A stretch of DNA of 64,000 bases from Flavilitoribacter nigricans DSM 23189 = NBRC 102662. Its GTDB lineage: Bacteria > Bacteroidota > Bacteroidia > Chitinophagales > Saprospiraceae. Shown here one piece after another: positions 32,497-42,418 of the stretch. Made by a program: the position numbers and the translations under genes. The DNA lies in the NCBI RefSeq assembly GCF_002646595.1, contig NZ_PDUD01000030.1, forward strand, positions 124,001 through 188,000, in the 5' to 3' direction. Positions within the stretch are counted from its first letter, which is position 1; the number at the start of each line of letters is the position of its first letter. Below the pieces are notes generated by a model. The model did not search any database and was not told the origin of the DNA. It was given only the letters and a program-made list of their open reading frames with translations.

Positions 32497-32532
32497 GGAT
32501 AACGGAATAGGAGATAGTTTATTCCGCTATCC
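32497..32532. terminator. strong hairpin between the regulator and helicase genes
   Basis: Arms GGATAACGGAATA (32497-32509) and TATTCCGCTATCC (32520-32532) pair with one mismatch. A T-run (GTTTTT) appears only 15 bases later, so it may be an imperfect terminator or a leader structure of the helicase gene. Confidence 0.4.
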
Positions 32533-32565
32533 GACCGAGACCTGTTTTTAAAACGATCAAACTCC

Positions 32566-35500
32566 ATGTCCGACTCCCGGTCATCGGTTCTGCAACAGTA
32601 TAATGCCTCCTTTCTAAAGGAGCTGGAAAGGCTCAATCCCGAGCAACGCCAGGCCGTAGAGCAACTGGAAGGACCGGTACTCGTGATCGCCGGCCCCGGT
32701 ACGGGGAAAACCCATATCCTCAGCGCGCGGATCGGCCGGATCCTGCTGGAGACCGATACCCAGGCCCAGAACATACTCTGCCTAACTTTCACGGATGCCG
32801 GGGTAAAGGCCATGCGCCAGAGACTGCTGGACCTCATCGGCCCGGAAGCCCACCGGGTACACATTTTCACTTTTCATTCCTTTTGTAATAACATCATCCA
32901 GGAAAATCTCGAATTTTTCGGGCGGCACGATCTCGAACCCATCAGTGATCTGGAACGGGTAGAGATCATCCGCACCATACTGGATGAACTGGATAATAAT
33001 CACCCACTCAAACGCGGGCGACTGGATGGCTATTTCTACGAAAACCATCTGTACGATCTTTTTAAAAAAATGAAATCGGAAGATTGGAGCGTGGAAACGG
33101 TTCACCAAAGCATCGATCAGTATCTGGCTGGATTACCCGAGCGCCGGGAATTCATCTACCAGGTATCCCGCGGAGATTTCAAAAAAGGCGACCTCAAGGA
33201 AGCCCGCTACGAAGAAGCGGTGGAAAAAATGGAGAAACTCCGGGCCGCGGCCGCGCTCTACCCTCGCTTCGAGCGAGCCATGCGGGATGCACATCGCTAT
33301 GATTACGACGATATGATCCTCTGGGTACTGCGGGCTTTTGAGGAGAACGAGGCTTTACTGCGTACCTACCAGGAACAGTACCTGTACTTTCTGGTCGATG
33401 AATTTCAGGATACGAATGGAGCTCAGAATGAGATCCTGAACCACCTGACTGCCTACTGGGAGAATCCCAACCTCTTTATTGTCGGGGATGATGACCAGTC
33501 CATTTACGAGTTTCAGGGTGCACGTTTGAAAAATCTTACGGACTTCTATTATCGCTACGAACAACACCTGCATCTGGTTGTGCTCAAAAATAACTACCGT
33601 TCTTCCCAGATGATACTGGACAGCTCGCGCGAACTGATCCAATACAACGACCGCCGGATTATCAACAACCTGCAGGAACTCGGTCTGGAAAAATCCCTTA
33701 CGGCCAGTAATCCCGCTGCGGCTGATTTTCCCCATCCGCCCAAAGTGGTGGCATATCCGAACCGGCGACACGAGGAAGCCGACATTGCCGGACAGATCGA
33801 GCAACTCCTGGCGAACGGAGTGCCGGCCCGGGAGATCGCAGTCATTTACGCCCGCCACCGGCAGGCCGCCGCACTACTTTCGCTACTGGAAAAGAAACAT
33901 ATTCCCTACACGACCCGACGCAAAATCAACGTGCTGGATCTGCCAATGATCCGAAATCTGCGCATCCTGCTCGAGTATATTTCCCAGGAATCGCAGCGCC
34001 CCTACCGGGCGGAGCACCTCTTGTTCCGCATTCTCCATATCGATTTTCTGGGCATAGATCCGCAAACAATTGCTCAGCTGAGTTGGAAGCTGGCCAACCT
34101 TCCACCGGAAGACCGCCCACACTGGCGGGACGCTATCGCGGATGAAGCATTGCTTCAACAGATCGGTGTCGACGGCGCACCCGTCCTGCAATTATCCGCA
34201 TTTTTGAGATCGATGATCGCGGCCGTCCACAATACCGGATTGCCAAATCTACTGGAACTCATCATCAATCAAAGTGGCTTACTACGCTTTATTCTCAGTC
34301 ATCCGGATAAGGTCTGGCATTTGCAGGTGGTCAAAACTTTTTTTGATTTCGTCCGGGAGGAAGCCGCTCGCCGCCCGCGGCTCCAGCTACACCGTTTGCT
34401 GGAGATCCTGCGCAGTATGGATGCCAACCGACTGGCGGTTCCGCTCCGCAAAACGCTGGAAGTGACGGAAGGAGTCCAGTTCCTGACCGCCCATAGTGCC
34501 AAAGGACTGGAGTTTGAACACGTTTTTCTGCTCGATGTCGTCAAAGATCACTGGGAACCGGGCAGCCGGCGCAGTAGTTACAGCTTTAGCCTGCCGGATA
34601 CCCTGACGCTCTCCGGTGAAGAGGACGAACTGGAAGCGCGCCGGCGTCTGTTTTACGTGGCGATCACCCGGGCACGTACGCAACTGCAAATTTCCTACAG
34701 CCTGGAAGATCAGAGCAAGCCGCTGCAGCGCAGCCGATTCATTGATGAATTACCTCTGGAAGAGATCATCCAGAAAGTAGATAAAGAGGCGGAACCCGAA
34801 ATTTTGGAGCTGGCCGAAGTCCTGCAGATGACGTCCAATACCCGGCCGCAGTTGCCGGCCCAGGATCCCCAACTCGTCGCTACGCTGCTGGAAGATTTTT
34901 CGCTGAGCGTTTCAGCCATGAACAGCTATCTGCGCTGCCCACTGGCGTTTTACTACCAACATATTCTGCGGGTACCCGTGCTGCAGAGCGAGGCTGCAAG
35001 CTACGGACTGGCTATGCACAATGCGCTCGAACGGCTGTTCGAACAAATGCAGCTCAGCAAGGAAAAACGCTTTCCCTCCGAGGCCCAGTTTCTGCAACTG
35101 TTCGACTGGGAAATGGAAAAACAAAGTCCCTTCTTTTCTCCCAAAGATTATAAGCGCAGACTCGAATCCGGCCGGCAAAATTTAAGTGCCTACTATCGCC
35201 GGCACGTCGGAGAGTGGCATAAGGCCGTACGCGTGGAACTCACCATTCGCAATACGGAGATCCAGGGCGTTCCGATCAATGGGATGATCGATAAACTGGA
35301 GTTGCACGGTTCGGCCCACGCCCAGGTCGTGGATTATAAAACGGGATCAAAGGATGCGTCGAAACTGCGCCGTCCCAACAAAACCTATCCATACGGCGGT
35401 AATTACTGGCGACAGCTCGTGTTCTATAAAATCCTTTTTGAAAGCTACGATAAATCCGGCCGAAAAGTGGATAAAGGCAGTATCGCCTATTTGGATCCCG

Positions 35501-35715
35501 ATACGAAAGGTCAATTCCAAACCAAACACATCACCTTTACCGCGGAGGATGTGCGGCAGGTCAAAGCTTATATTCAGCAAACTTACGAACGCATTATGGC
35601 CCAGGATTTTTACGATGGATGCGGGGAGAAGAACTGCCCCTGGTGCAATTTCCTGAAACACAATCAGCACGTAGCCAGTTTCAGCCTAGAGGAAATTGAA
35701 GAACTGGATGACTGA
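32566..35715 (+). CDS. UvrD/Rep-type helicase fused to Fe-S PD-(D/E)XK nuclease
   Basis: 1049 residues. Superfamily 1A helicase: Walker A GPGTGKT (43-49), motif II VDEFQDT (277-283), motif III GDDDQSIYEFQGA, and motif V TAHSAKGLEFEHVFLLDV near 645. Motif VI is VAITRAR. The C-terminal RecB-like nuclease domain (about 780-1040) has VVDYKTG (Asp923, Lys925). Cys791 plus Cys1019/1024/1027 match the four-Cys iron-sulfur staple of AddB-type nucleases. It should unwind and cut DNA ends, in recombination repair or defence. RecB and AddA are larger and work with partners; none is encoded next to this gene. Complete and alone. Confidence 0.88.
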   Translation: MSDSRSSVLQQYNASFLKELERLNPEQRQAVEQLEGPVLVIAGPGTGKTHILSARIGRILLETDTQAQNILCLTFTDAGVKAMRQRLLDLIGPEAHRVHIFTFHSFCNNIIQENLEFFGRHDLEPISDLERVEIIRTILDELDNNHPLKRGRLDGYFYENHLYDLFKKMKSEDWSVETVHQSIDQYLAGLPERREFIYQVSRGDFKKGDLKEARYEEAVEKMEKLRAAAALYPRFERAMRDAHRYDYDDMILWVLRAFEENEALLRTYQEQYLYFLVDEFQDTNGAQNEILNHLTAYWENPNLFIVGDDDQSIYEFQGARLKNLTDFYYRYEQHLHLVVLKNNYRSSQMILDSSRELIQYNDRRIINNLQELGLEKSLTASNPAAADFPHPPKVVAYPNRRHEEADIAGQIEQLLANGVPAREIAVIYARHRQAAALLSLLEKKHIPYTTRRKINVLDLPMIRNLRILLEYISQESQRPYRAEHLLFRILHIDFLGIDPQTIAQLSWKLANLPPEDRPHWRDAIADEALLQQIGVDGAPVLQLSAFLRSMIAAVHNTGLPNLLELIINQSGLLRFILSHPDKVWHLQVVKTFFDFVREEAARRPRLQLHRLLEILRSMDANRLAVPLRKTLEVTEGVQFLTAHSAKGLEFEHVFLLDVVKDHWEPGSRRSSYSFSLPDTLTLSGEEDELEARRRLFYVAITRARTQLQISYSLEDQSKPLQRSRFIDELPLEEIIQKVDKEAEPEILELAEVLQMTSNTRPQLPAQDPQLVATLLEDFSLSVSAMNSYLRCPLAFYYQHILRVPVLQSEAASYGLAMHNALERLFEQMQLSKEKRFPSEAQFLQLFDWEMEKQSPFFSPKDYKRRLESGRQNLSAYYRRHVGEWHKAVRVELTIRNTEIQGVPINGMIDKLELHGSAHAQVVDYKTGSKDASKLRRPNKTYPYGGNYWRQLVFYKILFESYDKSGRKVDKGSIAYLDPDTKGQFQTKHITFTAEDVRQVKAYIQQTYERIMAQDFYDGCGEKNCPWCNFLKHNQHVASFSLEEIEELDD

Positions 35716-35783
35716 CCGCCGATACACCGGCACTACCAGCTGGTGAAATTTACTGATGATAAATAGGACTTATTCACCCTCAA

Positions 35784-35820
35784 CAAAAAACGCCATCTAA
35801 CTCCCCACGAGCAGATGGCG
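35784..35820 (-). terminator. Rho-independent terminator of the GH3 gene
   Basis: Stem CGCCATCT / AGATGGCG (35791-35798 and 35813-35820). Read on the minus strand it is followed by TTTTTTG (35784-35790). Confidence 0.78.
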
Positions 35821-35893
35821 CCATCAAAAATGAATTTAATCGGAAATCTTTAGAAAACGTAGTGCCGGCTTCCAGCCAGTCGGCAAACGTTTA

Positions 35894-35908
35894 CCGACCG
35901 TAAGTCGG
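35894..35908. repeat. CCGAC-N5-GTCGG palindrome
   Basis: CCGACCGTAAGTCGG, 16 bases past the GH3 stop codon. The same 15-bp architecture occurs twice near 61.8 kb and, with one change, near 59.86 kb. Confidence 0.5.
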
Positions 35909-35923
35909 TTTTATGCGCAATTA

Positions 35924-38254
35924 TCACATATTTTTTCTGAGGTATTTGTCGGTTCTTGTATCGCTAATCACTCCTTTCCAGTTCAGACCAAAGGAGAAAT
36001 CGTACGCATTGCCTTCCGCATCCACATGCGGTTGCATATCAAAAGGCACATCTTCCATTTGTGTTTCTACCGTGGACATGCTGGCCGGCATTTGCAGCGG
36101 CAGTAAACCGGAAGGTTCAACTTTTCCGGAAACAATATCCAGAATAGCCTGGTCCTGCACCCCGAAGTTGATCAGTAGTGCATCAATTTCTTTTTCAAAT
36201 TCGGCCACTACCGTCGGATTGGACATACGCAGGACTACCAATACGGGTTTATCGCCCATTTTTCTTTTGGTCTCCAGCACCGCTTCCAGATCCGAGACAT
36301 TATTGGCTTTGACCGTCTTGTTTTTGTAAGTCCGGTTCAGCACGTCCCCTTCGCGGGCATCACCGGCCAAGCTGGGATCACGGGCTTCGGTTGCCGTATA
36401 GGTATCGTACTGTAAGCTGATCGGAAGAAAACCGTTTTCCCCATTTTTTGCGTCTTCTTCGCTGTATCCGGCCGTGCGGCCATTCTCCGGATTATTGATC
36501 ACGACAATAGCCAGGTCAGCGGCTGCCGGATCATCCGTGGTATTGAAATATTTGGCGGCAATTTCGGGTTTGATCGGTTTTTCCCAATACGCGGGGATCG
36601 GTGCCCCAAAAAAGTTTTCAGAAGCCGGGACATATCGTTGGGGAATGTAAACCGTTTTTTCCTTGGCTACCGGCAGCACGCCATCCTTGTTCTTCAATAG
36701 TACGATCGACTTCAATTGCGCTTCGAAACCCTCCGTCATAAAGTCTGCATTGCCTACCAGCGTTTTGGTGGCCTCTACATCCAGATAGGGATTTTCAAAT
36801 AATCCGACCCGGAAGATATTTTTCAACAGTCGCACCGCAGAAGTTTCAAAACGCGCGCGCATTTCGGCTTCACCGTGTTCCTTTACCCCCATCTGGTACG
36901 CTTCGATCACCGGCCCGGCCTCATTGTTGCCGCCAAACTGATCGCAACCCGCCATGAGGATCTTATAATGGCGTTCCGCTTCGGTCAGGTTTTCTACGCC
37001 CCAGGGGGTTCTACCGAAAACCGCCATGCCCTCGTCGGGCCGCGTAACGCCCCAATCGGTACAAATAACTCCGTCAAAACCGTACTTGCCCCGCAACTGG
37101 TCCGTGATCATATATTTGCTGAAAGCATTACCAACATTTTCACCATTGGGATCCTGTTCAAAAGAGATCGTATAGTAGGGCATCACCGCGGAAGCCATAC
37201 CGGTTCCACCCTCCAGGGCAAAGGCACCTTCGATAAAGGGCTTCATGTGGGTCTGAATATTTTCTCCCGGAAAAACGGCAAACTTACCGAAACCGTAGTG
37301 GGCATCACGCCCACCTTCACCGGTACCGCCTCCCGGCCAGTGCTTCACCATTGCATTCACGCTTTCGAATCCCCAGCCACCTTCCGCCGAAGAAGTCTGG
37401 AAACCATCTACGTAGGCCCGGGCCATATCCGTACCCAGTTCCGGGCTGGGGCCAAAGGTGCCACTAAACCGGTACCACCGTGGATCAGTAGCTAGGTCCA
37501 CCTGCGGCGAAAGCGCCGTAGCGATCCCCAAAGCCCGGTATTCCCGGGAGGCGACTTCTCCAAATCGGCGCACCAGATCGGGTTCGAAGCTGGCGGCCAG
37601 GCCGATCGGTCCCGGCCAGCGTGAAATATCTCCGCCGGCTCCGAGCGTGTATTCTTCATCGGAGTCAGCCTGGTGCCGTGGGTCGGAACTGTTATTGGCG
37701 GGTATTCCCAATCCAAGCCCTTCTACCAGAGCCTGGGCGTTGTTGTTCCACGTCGCCGCCACTTCCGGGCTTTCCACCGAGGTGATCAATACGTGCCGAA
37801 GATTATCATCCGTTAGGAATTTGACCTGCTGATCGGTGAGATCGGAAGCTTTTGCACCACTTTCCTCAAAAGTTTTACCGTCGTAGGTACCTCCCTGGCC
37901 AAATCCACCGCCGGGTATGCGCTGGTGTCCGCTGTAAAGCATCAATCCGGCGATCTGCTCGATCGTCATTTGGCCGGCAAGATCAGCGGCCCTTTCTTCA
38001 GCGCTTAATCTCCAGTCCTCGTAGGGATCGAGCGTACCGTTTTTATTCAGGTCCTTGAAAGCAAAACGGTCTACCGTGAGGATGTTTACCCCTGAACCCG
38101 ACGAGTAGCCCAGCGTTTTTCCGCCGTCATTATGGACTATCTGAAACCCTGAAGCATTTTCACTTTCTGTCCATTTGGGTCCGCAGCTGTACAACATTAC
38201 AATGAACAGGCCCAGGCACAAAAATTGGTAGGATTGTATGTCTTGTTTCTTCAT
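35924..38254 (-). CDS. GH3-family glycosidase lipoprotein (beta-glucosidase-like)
   Basis: 776 residues. Lipoprotein signal with lipobox LYSC (Cys24). N-terminal (alpha/beta)8 domain with MTIEQIAGLMLYSGHQ, VKHWPGGGTGEGGRDAH (the KHFxG substrate motif, here Trp) and GFDGVICTDWG, whose Asp is the family's nucleophile. The C-terminal alpha/beta sandwich (about 490-760) includes IVVINNPENGRTAG and SGLLPLQMP. The long insertion with SDPRHQADSDEEYTLGAGGD is typical of exo-acting Bacteroidota GH3 enzymes. It should hydrolyse beta-linked sugars at the cell surface or periplasm. No SusC/SusD pair nearby, so not an evident polysaccharide locus. Confidence 0.88.
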   Translation of the reverse strand: MKKQDIQSYQFLCLGLFIVMLYSCGPKWTESENASGFQIVHNDGGKTLGYSSGSGVNILTVDRFAFKDLNKNGTLDPYEDWRLSAEERAADLAGQMTIEQIAGLMLYSGHQRIPGGGFGQGGTYDGKTFEESGAKASDLTDQQVKFLTDDNLRHVLITSVESPEVAATWNNNAQALVEGLGLGIPANNSSDPRHQADSDEEYTLGAGGDISRWPGPIGLAASFEPDLVRRFGEVASREYRALGIATALSPQVDLATDPRWYRFSGTFGPSPELGTDMARAYVDGFQTSSAEGGWGFESVNAMVKHWPGGGTGEGGRDAHYGFGKFAVFPGENIQTHMKPFIEGAFALEGGTGMASAVMPYYTISFEQDPNGENVGNAFSKYMITDQLRGKYGFDGVICTDWGVTRPDEGMAVFGRTPWGVENLTEAERHYKILMAGCDQFGGNNEAGPVIEAYQMGVKEHGEAEMRARFETSAVRLLKNIFRVGLFENPYLDVEATKTLVGNADFMTEGFEAQLKSIVLLKNKDGVLPVAKEKTVYIPQRYVPASENFFGAPIPAYWEKPIKPEIAAKYFNTTDDPAAADLAIVVINNPENGRTAGYSEEDAKNGENGFLPISLQYDTYTATEARDPSLAGDAREGDVLNRTYKNKTVKANNVSDLEAVLETKRKMGDKPVLVVLRMSNPTVVAEFEKEIDALLINFGVQDQAILDIVSGKVEPSGLLPLQMPASMSTVETQMEDVPFDMQPHVDAEGNAYDFSFGLNWKGVISDTRTDKYLRKNM

Positions 38255-38449
38255 ATTGGCTTCATCCGATTAATTACAATGCGTCATAATGACACAATAT
38301 AATCATTTGTGTATTAATCCTGGTAATACGCAGTTAAAAAACTCTAGCGCTCCACCATGGATAGGCCCGTTCCCGCTTTACCTCCAGCAAGCGGAAAAAT
38401 AAGATCAAAGTAAGTATGAAGAAATTTTGTGAGGCGTTGGTGGTCGTAA

Positions 38450-38761
38450 TTACCCGATCCCCTGCCCTCCCAGGATCTCGAGTTCCTGGCCTTTGGTCGG
38501 CGGACCATCCAGGATCGGCATCGCCTGACCGATCAAAGCTCTGACACCGTCTACCCGAAGGGAATCATCGTGGTCCTTTTTAGTATCCCACACTTCGGTT
38601 ACCCAAACGGCATCCGGATCATCCGGATCCATTCCGATCAGATAGATCTGACAGCCCGGCGCATCGGATAATAAAGCTGCGGCTTGCAGCAGGATCTCTG
38701 CCAGTTGTTCCCCTTTGCCGGCTTTAGCCTGTAATTTGCCGTGAAGAAAGTATTTTTTCAT
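38450..38761 (-). CDS. antibiotic biosynthesis monooxygenase-fold protein
   Basis: 103 residues, the size of a single ABM (dimeric alpha-beta barrel) domain. Seen: HGKLQAKAGKGEQLAEILLQA near the start, GCQIYLIGMDPDDPDAVWVTEVW (read as two strands of the sheet), and a C-terminal SLRVDGVRALIGQAMP. Relatives such as YgiN act on quinols or simply bind small aromatic compounds. No cofactor motif can be seen. Transcribed leftwards, between the MazG-like gene (101 bases upstream) and the GH3 gene. Confidence 0.75.
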   Translation of the reverse strand: MKKYFLHGKLQAKAGKGEQLAEILLQAAALLSDAPGCQIYLIGMDPDDPDAVWVTEVWDTKKDHDDSLRVDGVRALIGQAMPILDGPPTKGQELEILGGQGIG

Positions 38762-38862
38762 GTCTACCGGTGTTTGATGCTGAAAGTTAGCCTACTGATC
38801 GGAACAGGTGCGTGTACTTCCAATTAAAGATAAAGTTTCTCACCTCCCGAAGGGACGAAAAT

Positions 38863-39201
38863 TCATCGTAATTTTTCATTATTAGCGTGCCGGTCTTTAT
38901 CACGCACCGTTTTCTTTTCCAGGTTTTTTCGCAGCGCTTCCTCCAGATCAATGCCCGTTTGGTTGGCCAGGCAGATCAGCACGAACAATACATCCGCCAT
39001 TTCATCCGGCAGATCGGTACGTGCACTGGCTTCTTTTTCCTTGGTTTTAAAAGATTGCTCGCCGTACAACCGGGCCATCAGCCGGGCTACTTCGCCTACT
39101 TCTTCCATCAAAATAGCGGTATTGGTGAGCTCGTGGTAATACTTCACTCCGATGGTATTGATCCAGTGATCTACGGTCTGCTGCGCTTCCTTAATCGTCA
39201 T
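38863..39201 (-). CDS. MazG-like nucleotide pyrophosphohydrolase
   Basis: 112 residues, one all-helical MazG domain. Metal-binding pattern EEVGEVARLMARL (about 32-44) followed by DEMADVLFVLICLA (about 66-79), the EXXE...EXXD arrangement of the family. It should hydrolyse nucleoside triphosphates to monophosphates, possibly to cleanse the nucleotide pool. Short relatives of this size are common and their substrates are often unknown. Stand-alone, with about 100 bases to each neighbour on the downstream side. Confidence 0.85.
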   Translation of the reverse strand: MTIKEAQQTVDHWINTIGVKYYHELTNTAILMEEVGEVARLMARLYGEQSFKTKEKEASARTDLPDEMADVLFVLICLANQTGIDLEEALRKNLEKKTVRDKDRHANNEKLR

Positions 39202-39345
39202 AATGCGTTGGTGATATTGCTGATAAGATGTAATGATCCCGGGCGCTCCGGTGAGGTGGAGGCCAATGCAACGTAAAGGTATTCTTTTAGAAAAAGAAAT
39301 CAGAGCTGAAGTTGAAGAGATAGGAACCTAATGCCGGTTATGCAG

Positions 39346-39380
39346 ATCCATCCGAATGGTACCGGACCATTCGGATGGAT
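39346..39380. terminator. 14-bp perfect hairpin after the dehydrogenase/cytochrome gene
   Basis: ATCCATCCGAATGG / CCATTCGGATGGAT with a 7-base loop, 52 bases past the stop at 39432 on the minus strand. No T-run, so termination is likely but not certain. Confidence 0.5.
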
Positions 39381-39431
39381 AGAATTTAGTGGATTACCAC
39401 CAGTTGATTTTATCGGTTGCAAGATCGAAGT

Positions 39432-42137
39432 TTAATCCTTTTCTTTTTCCTCCAATCCCTTGGTTCCACCGTAGTAATAATGTTCCTCGTCACCTCCGGC
39501 AAGAATGAATGCGAACAGGTCGATGATCTCTTCCTTGTTCAGACGATTCAACAAATTGGGCGGCATAGGAGATACCGGGGATAATTCCCGGCTGGCTACA
39601 TCTGCTTTATTGATCTCCGTTCTAAAAGTCGGATCGAACGGATTAGGCAGCAGGATGATCTTGTCGTCCGTTTCGGATACGATCTTACCGGCCGTCCTTT
39701 TACCATCTTTCAGATGCAGCAAAGTGTTAGCGTACTGATCGGATATTTCATCGTTCGGACTGAAAATAGCGGTGATGATCTCATTGCGTTTGAAACGTGT
39801 GTGTAATTGAGTGAGATCGGGCCCCGAGGATCCTCCTTCACCCAGCATGCGGTGACAGGTACCGCAAAGAGCGGCGGAATAGATATTACGGCCGGTTTCG
39901 ATCTTCCCTTTATATTCATTGTCTTCATCCTCCAGGCCATCCCGCAATATTCGGCTGATATCACTGGAGTTATATTCTGCTCCCGGCCCTTCGGGTTGCG
40001 GGAGGTTCATCAGATCGGCACCGGGTTGGTAGATACCGGAAAGTTCCTCGTAATAGGCCTGCAGGGAATCCGGTACCTGCTTCATGGCCGTTCTGCGGAT
40101 GTTCTCCAAAAAGGGTTTGAAGCTCATTCCACCTTTAGCGTTCATACCATCGTAAAACCAGTTGAAATATCTTTCCCAGGCCGGCTCTGACCAGCCTTTT
40201 TCTGCGTGGCTCAACAGGGTACCGTAAAATATAGCCTCCGTCGGCGGCATATTTTCCAATACCGCCATAATGGTCTTACCGTATTGTTCACTACGGTTAC
40301 TCACCTCAGCACTGAGCATCTGGGGGTGGGTCGAACTTTTTTCGGACGTATGTTTTTCCAGCAGGGCCAGGCCTTTGTCCGTCGCACTCGCATCGCCAAA
40401 AGCGATCAGTATCTGAGTAAGTTCGCGATCCAACTGATAGTCTCCGGAAGGAAGCTTCGAACTGAGCTTATTGATAAATTCAGCCTGCTCGGCGCTCTTC
40501 GGCAATCCCAGGCGGATGGCCAATAATTCAATTGCCCGCAAATAATCTTTTTGCTGACGTTCGGACAATCCGGCCCAGTCCAGGCCGAGCAGTTTTTGAG
40601 TGATCAGTGGTTTTGCGGAAGTTTCGTCCTTGCGCGCCGCAGCAATGCTGGACTGGATGATCCGATCCGTATCTTTTTCGGCACTTAATTTACTTTTCCA
40701 GGAAGCGAAGGGCTGGTGCTCCAGAGCAATACGGGCAGCGTAGCGGATAAAGCGATCGGCATTATTCAATTGTTCCCAGATAGTGGGAATAGCCGAAGCT
40801 GATGCTTTACCGTGGTACTGCTCCAGTTGCCGGCGCAATTCGCGGGCCTCGGATGTTCCTTCGGAAGCAATCAGTTTGGCCTCTCCGTCCCTGGGGCCGG
40901 TATGCCGCAGCCGATACAGATGGGATTCCAGTTTGCGGCCGCCCGTGGCAAAGTACAGTGCGCCGTCGGAGCCGGCAATTGCGTCCGTCAGCGGCAGAGG
41001 AGTGCCGGAGAAAAATTCTTCCACCTGGCCGGAATAGGTACTGCCGTCTTCCTGCAGATCTACAAAATAGGCAGTGCCGAAACTCCAGTCAAAAACAAAC
41101 AGGCCATTGCGGTAACGAGCGGGAAAATCCAGTTGTTTTCCCATCAGCACAGCGGTTGGGGAGCCCTGCCCGAGATTGACCACAGCGGGTAAGTTATCCG
41201 GATAGTAATCCGGCCATTTTCCGGAGCCGGTCCGCCAGCCGAATTCAGCGCCGCTGGTTACATGACAAACGCGGATGGGCCGGTACCAGGGCATACCGAT
41301 ATCCCATTCCATATCCGAATCAAAAGCGAATAATTCTCCAGCTTCGTTAAAGGCCATATCAAAGGGATTGCGGAATCCCGCGGCGATCAGTTCCCAGGAT
41401 TTTCCGTCCGGATCAAAACGGGCGATCCAGCCGCCGGGAGCCTTTACATGATTGGCGTGCCCCCGGGCATCCAGAAATGGAGGGAACAGGTTATCCTCAT
41501 CCCAATTGTTGGGAAGCCGGCTGTTCTTAGCCACATTTTCGGGAATATCCGTATGGTTACCGGCAATGAGGTAGATACTTTCGCCGTCCGGAGCCAGTAC
41601 CAGACTGTGAGGACCGTGCTCGCCGTCCCCTTCGAGCCGGATCAGAGGGGTGATCTTATCCAGTTCGCCGTCCCCATCGGTATCCTGCAAGCGGTATACT
41701 CCACTGCCGTTTTCGGTAAGTTGTTCGCCGTCGCTATCTTCCCAGCGATCGTTCACACTGACGTACAAACTGTTGAAAGCCCAGAGCAAACCCTGTGCGT
41801 GCCCGATATCCAGATCAATGCTGTCCACCTGGGTAGAATCCAGTACCGATCCGACCGGTGGTATCTTGAATTGATACAGATCTCCGTTTTGGTCACTACT
41901 ATAAAAGGTACCGTTCTCGCCTTCGGCCAGCGATACCCAGGATCCCTGGTTACTTTCCTGCGGACTAAACAGGATCTCCAGTTCGAACCCTTCGGGAATA
42001 TTATAAACGATCTCTTTCTGCTCCTCTTCACCATCTTCGTCCGCCAGTGACGGTTGCGTCACGTCGACCTCCGATGAACAGGCAGCAAAAAATAACAGCA
42101 GTAAACTGAAAAAACAGGATAAGGTAGGCAGTTTCAT
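39432..42137 (-). CDS. dehydrogenase beta-propeller / HEAT-like / heme-binding lipoprotein
   Basis: Start taken at the ATG at 42137, which gives a proper lipoprotein signal (lipobox FAAC); the longer frame adds 14 unlikely residues. 901 residues. The N-terminal propeller (about 45-390) resembles the sorbosone-type dehydrogenases of large membrane-bound dehydrogenase proteins (GLFVFDWSFGTAYFVDLQEDG, GSDGALYFATGGRK). An alpha-helical middle follows. A C-terminal c-type heme domain has CGTCH near residue 780 and SPNDEISDQYANTLLHLKDG, the pattern of the 'putative heme-binding domain' found in Planctomycetes, Verrucomicrobia and Bacteroidota. Periplasmic oxidation of sugars or alcohols is inferred. 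Second such protein in this window. Confidence 0.83.
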   Translation of the reverse strand: MKLPTLSCFFSLLLLFFAACSSEVDVTQPSLADEDGEEEQKEIVYNIPEGFELEILFSPQESNQGSWVSLAEGENGTFYSSDQNGDLYQFKIPPVGSVLDSTQVDSIDLDIGHAQGLLWAFNSLYVSVNDRWEDSDGEQLTENGSGVYRLQDTDGDGELDKITPLIRLEGDGEHGPHSLVLAPDGESIYLIAGNHTDIPENVAKNSRLPNNWDEDNLFPPFLDARGHANHVKAPGGWIARFDPDGKSWELIAAGFRNPFDMAFNEAGELFAFDSDMEWDIGMPWYRPIRVCHVTSGAEFGWRTGSGKWPDYYPDNLPAVVNLGQGSPTAVLMGKQLDFPARYRNGLFVFDWSFGTAYFVDLQEDGSTYSGQVEEFFSGTPLPLTDAIAGSDGALYFATGGRKLESHLYRLRHTGPRDGEAKLIASEGTSEARELRRQLEQYHGKASASAIPTIWEQLNNADRFIRYAARIALEHQPFASWKSKLSAEKDTDRIIQSSIAAARKDETSAKPLITQKLLGLDWAGLSERQQKDYLRAIELLAIRLGLPKSAEQAEFINKLSSKLPSGDYQLDRELTQILIAFGDASATDKGLALLEKHTSEKSSTHPQMLSAEVSNRSEQYGKTIMAVLENMPPTEAIFYGTLLSHAEKGWSEPAWERYFNWFYDGMNAKGGMSFKPFLENIRRTAMKQVPDSLQAYYEELSGIYQPGADLMNLPQPEGPGAEYNSSDISRILRDGLEDEDNEYKGKIETGRNIYSAALCGTCHRMLGEGGSSGPDLTQLHTRFKRNEIITAIFSPNDEISDQYANTLLHLKDGKRTAGKIVSETDDKIILLPNPFDPTFRTEINKADVASRELSPVSPMPPNLLNRLNKEEIIDLFAFILAGGDEEHYYYGGTKGLEEKEKD

Positions 42138-42418
42138 ATCGTGCAAATTGGTAATAGTTGCGAGTCCCGATTTTACCATTTCAGGAAACCCGGCGATGTA
42201 AGATAAATATCTATCGGCTATAAGACGTTGATTCGGCTGGCCTTGGAGTACATTAGGCGTGAAAAAATTTATCCCCAGATCCTATCTGCCTATTTCCACG
42301 ATCTTATGTTCCTGGATCTGGTACTAACCATTGCAGCCGGTAGGCCGTTTACCTTGTTTCACCCATTTTTTACCTGGCAATAGTCCCTAATCCTCTTCGG
42401 AGAAACTGCTTGTGAAGA

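Noticed and set aside
32494-32502. Exact DnaA box between the Crp/Fnr and helicase genes
   Set aside because: A single isolated box inside a hairpin stem; similar lone copies occur at several places in coding DNA, so no origin is inferred here.
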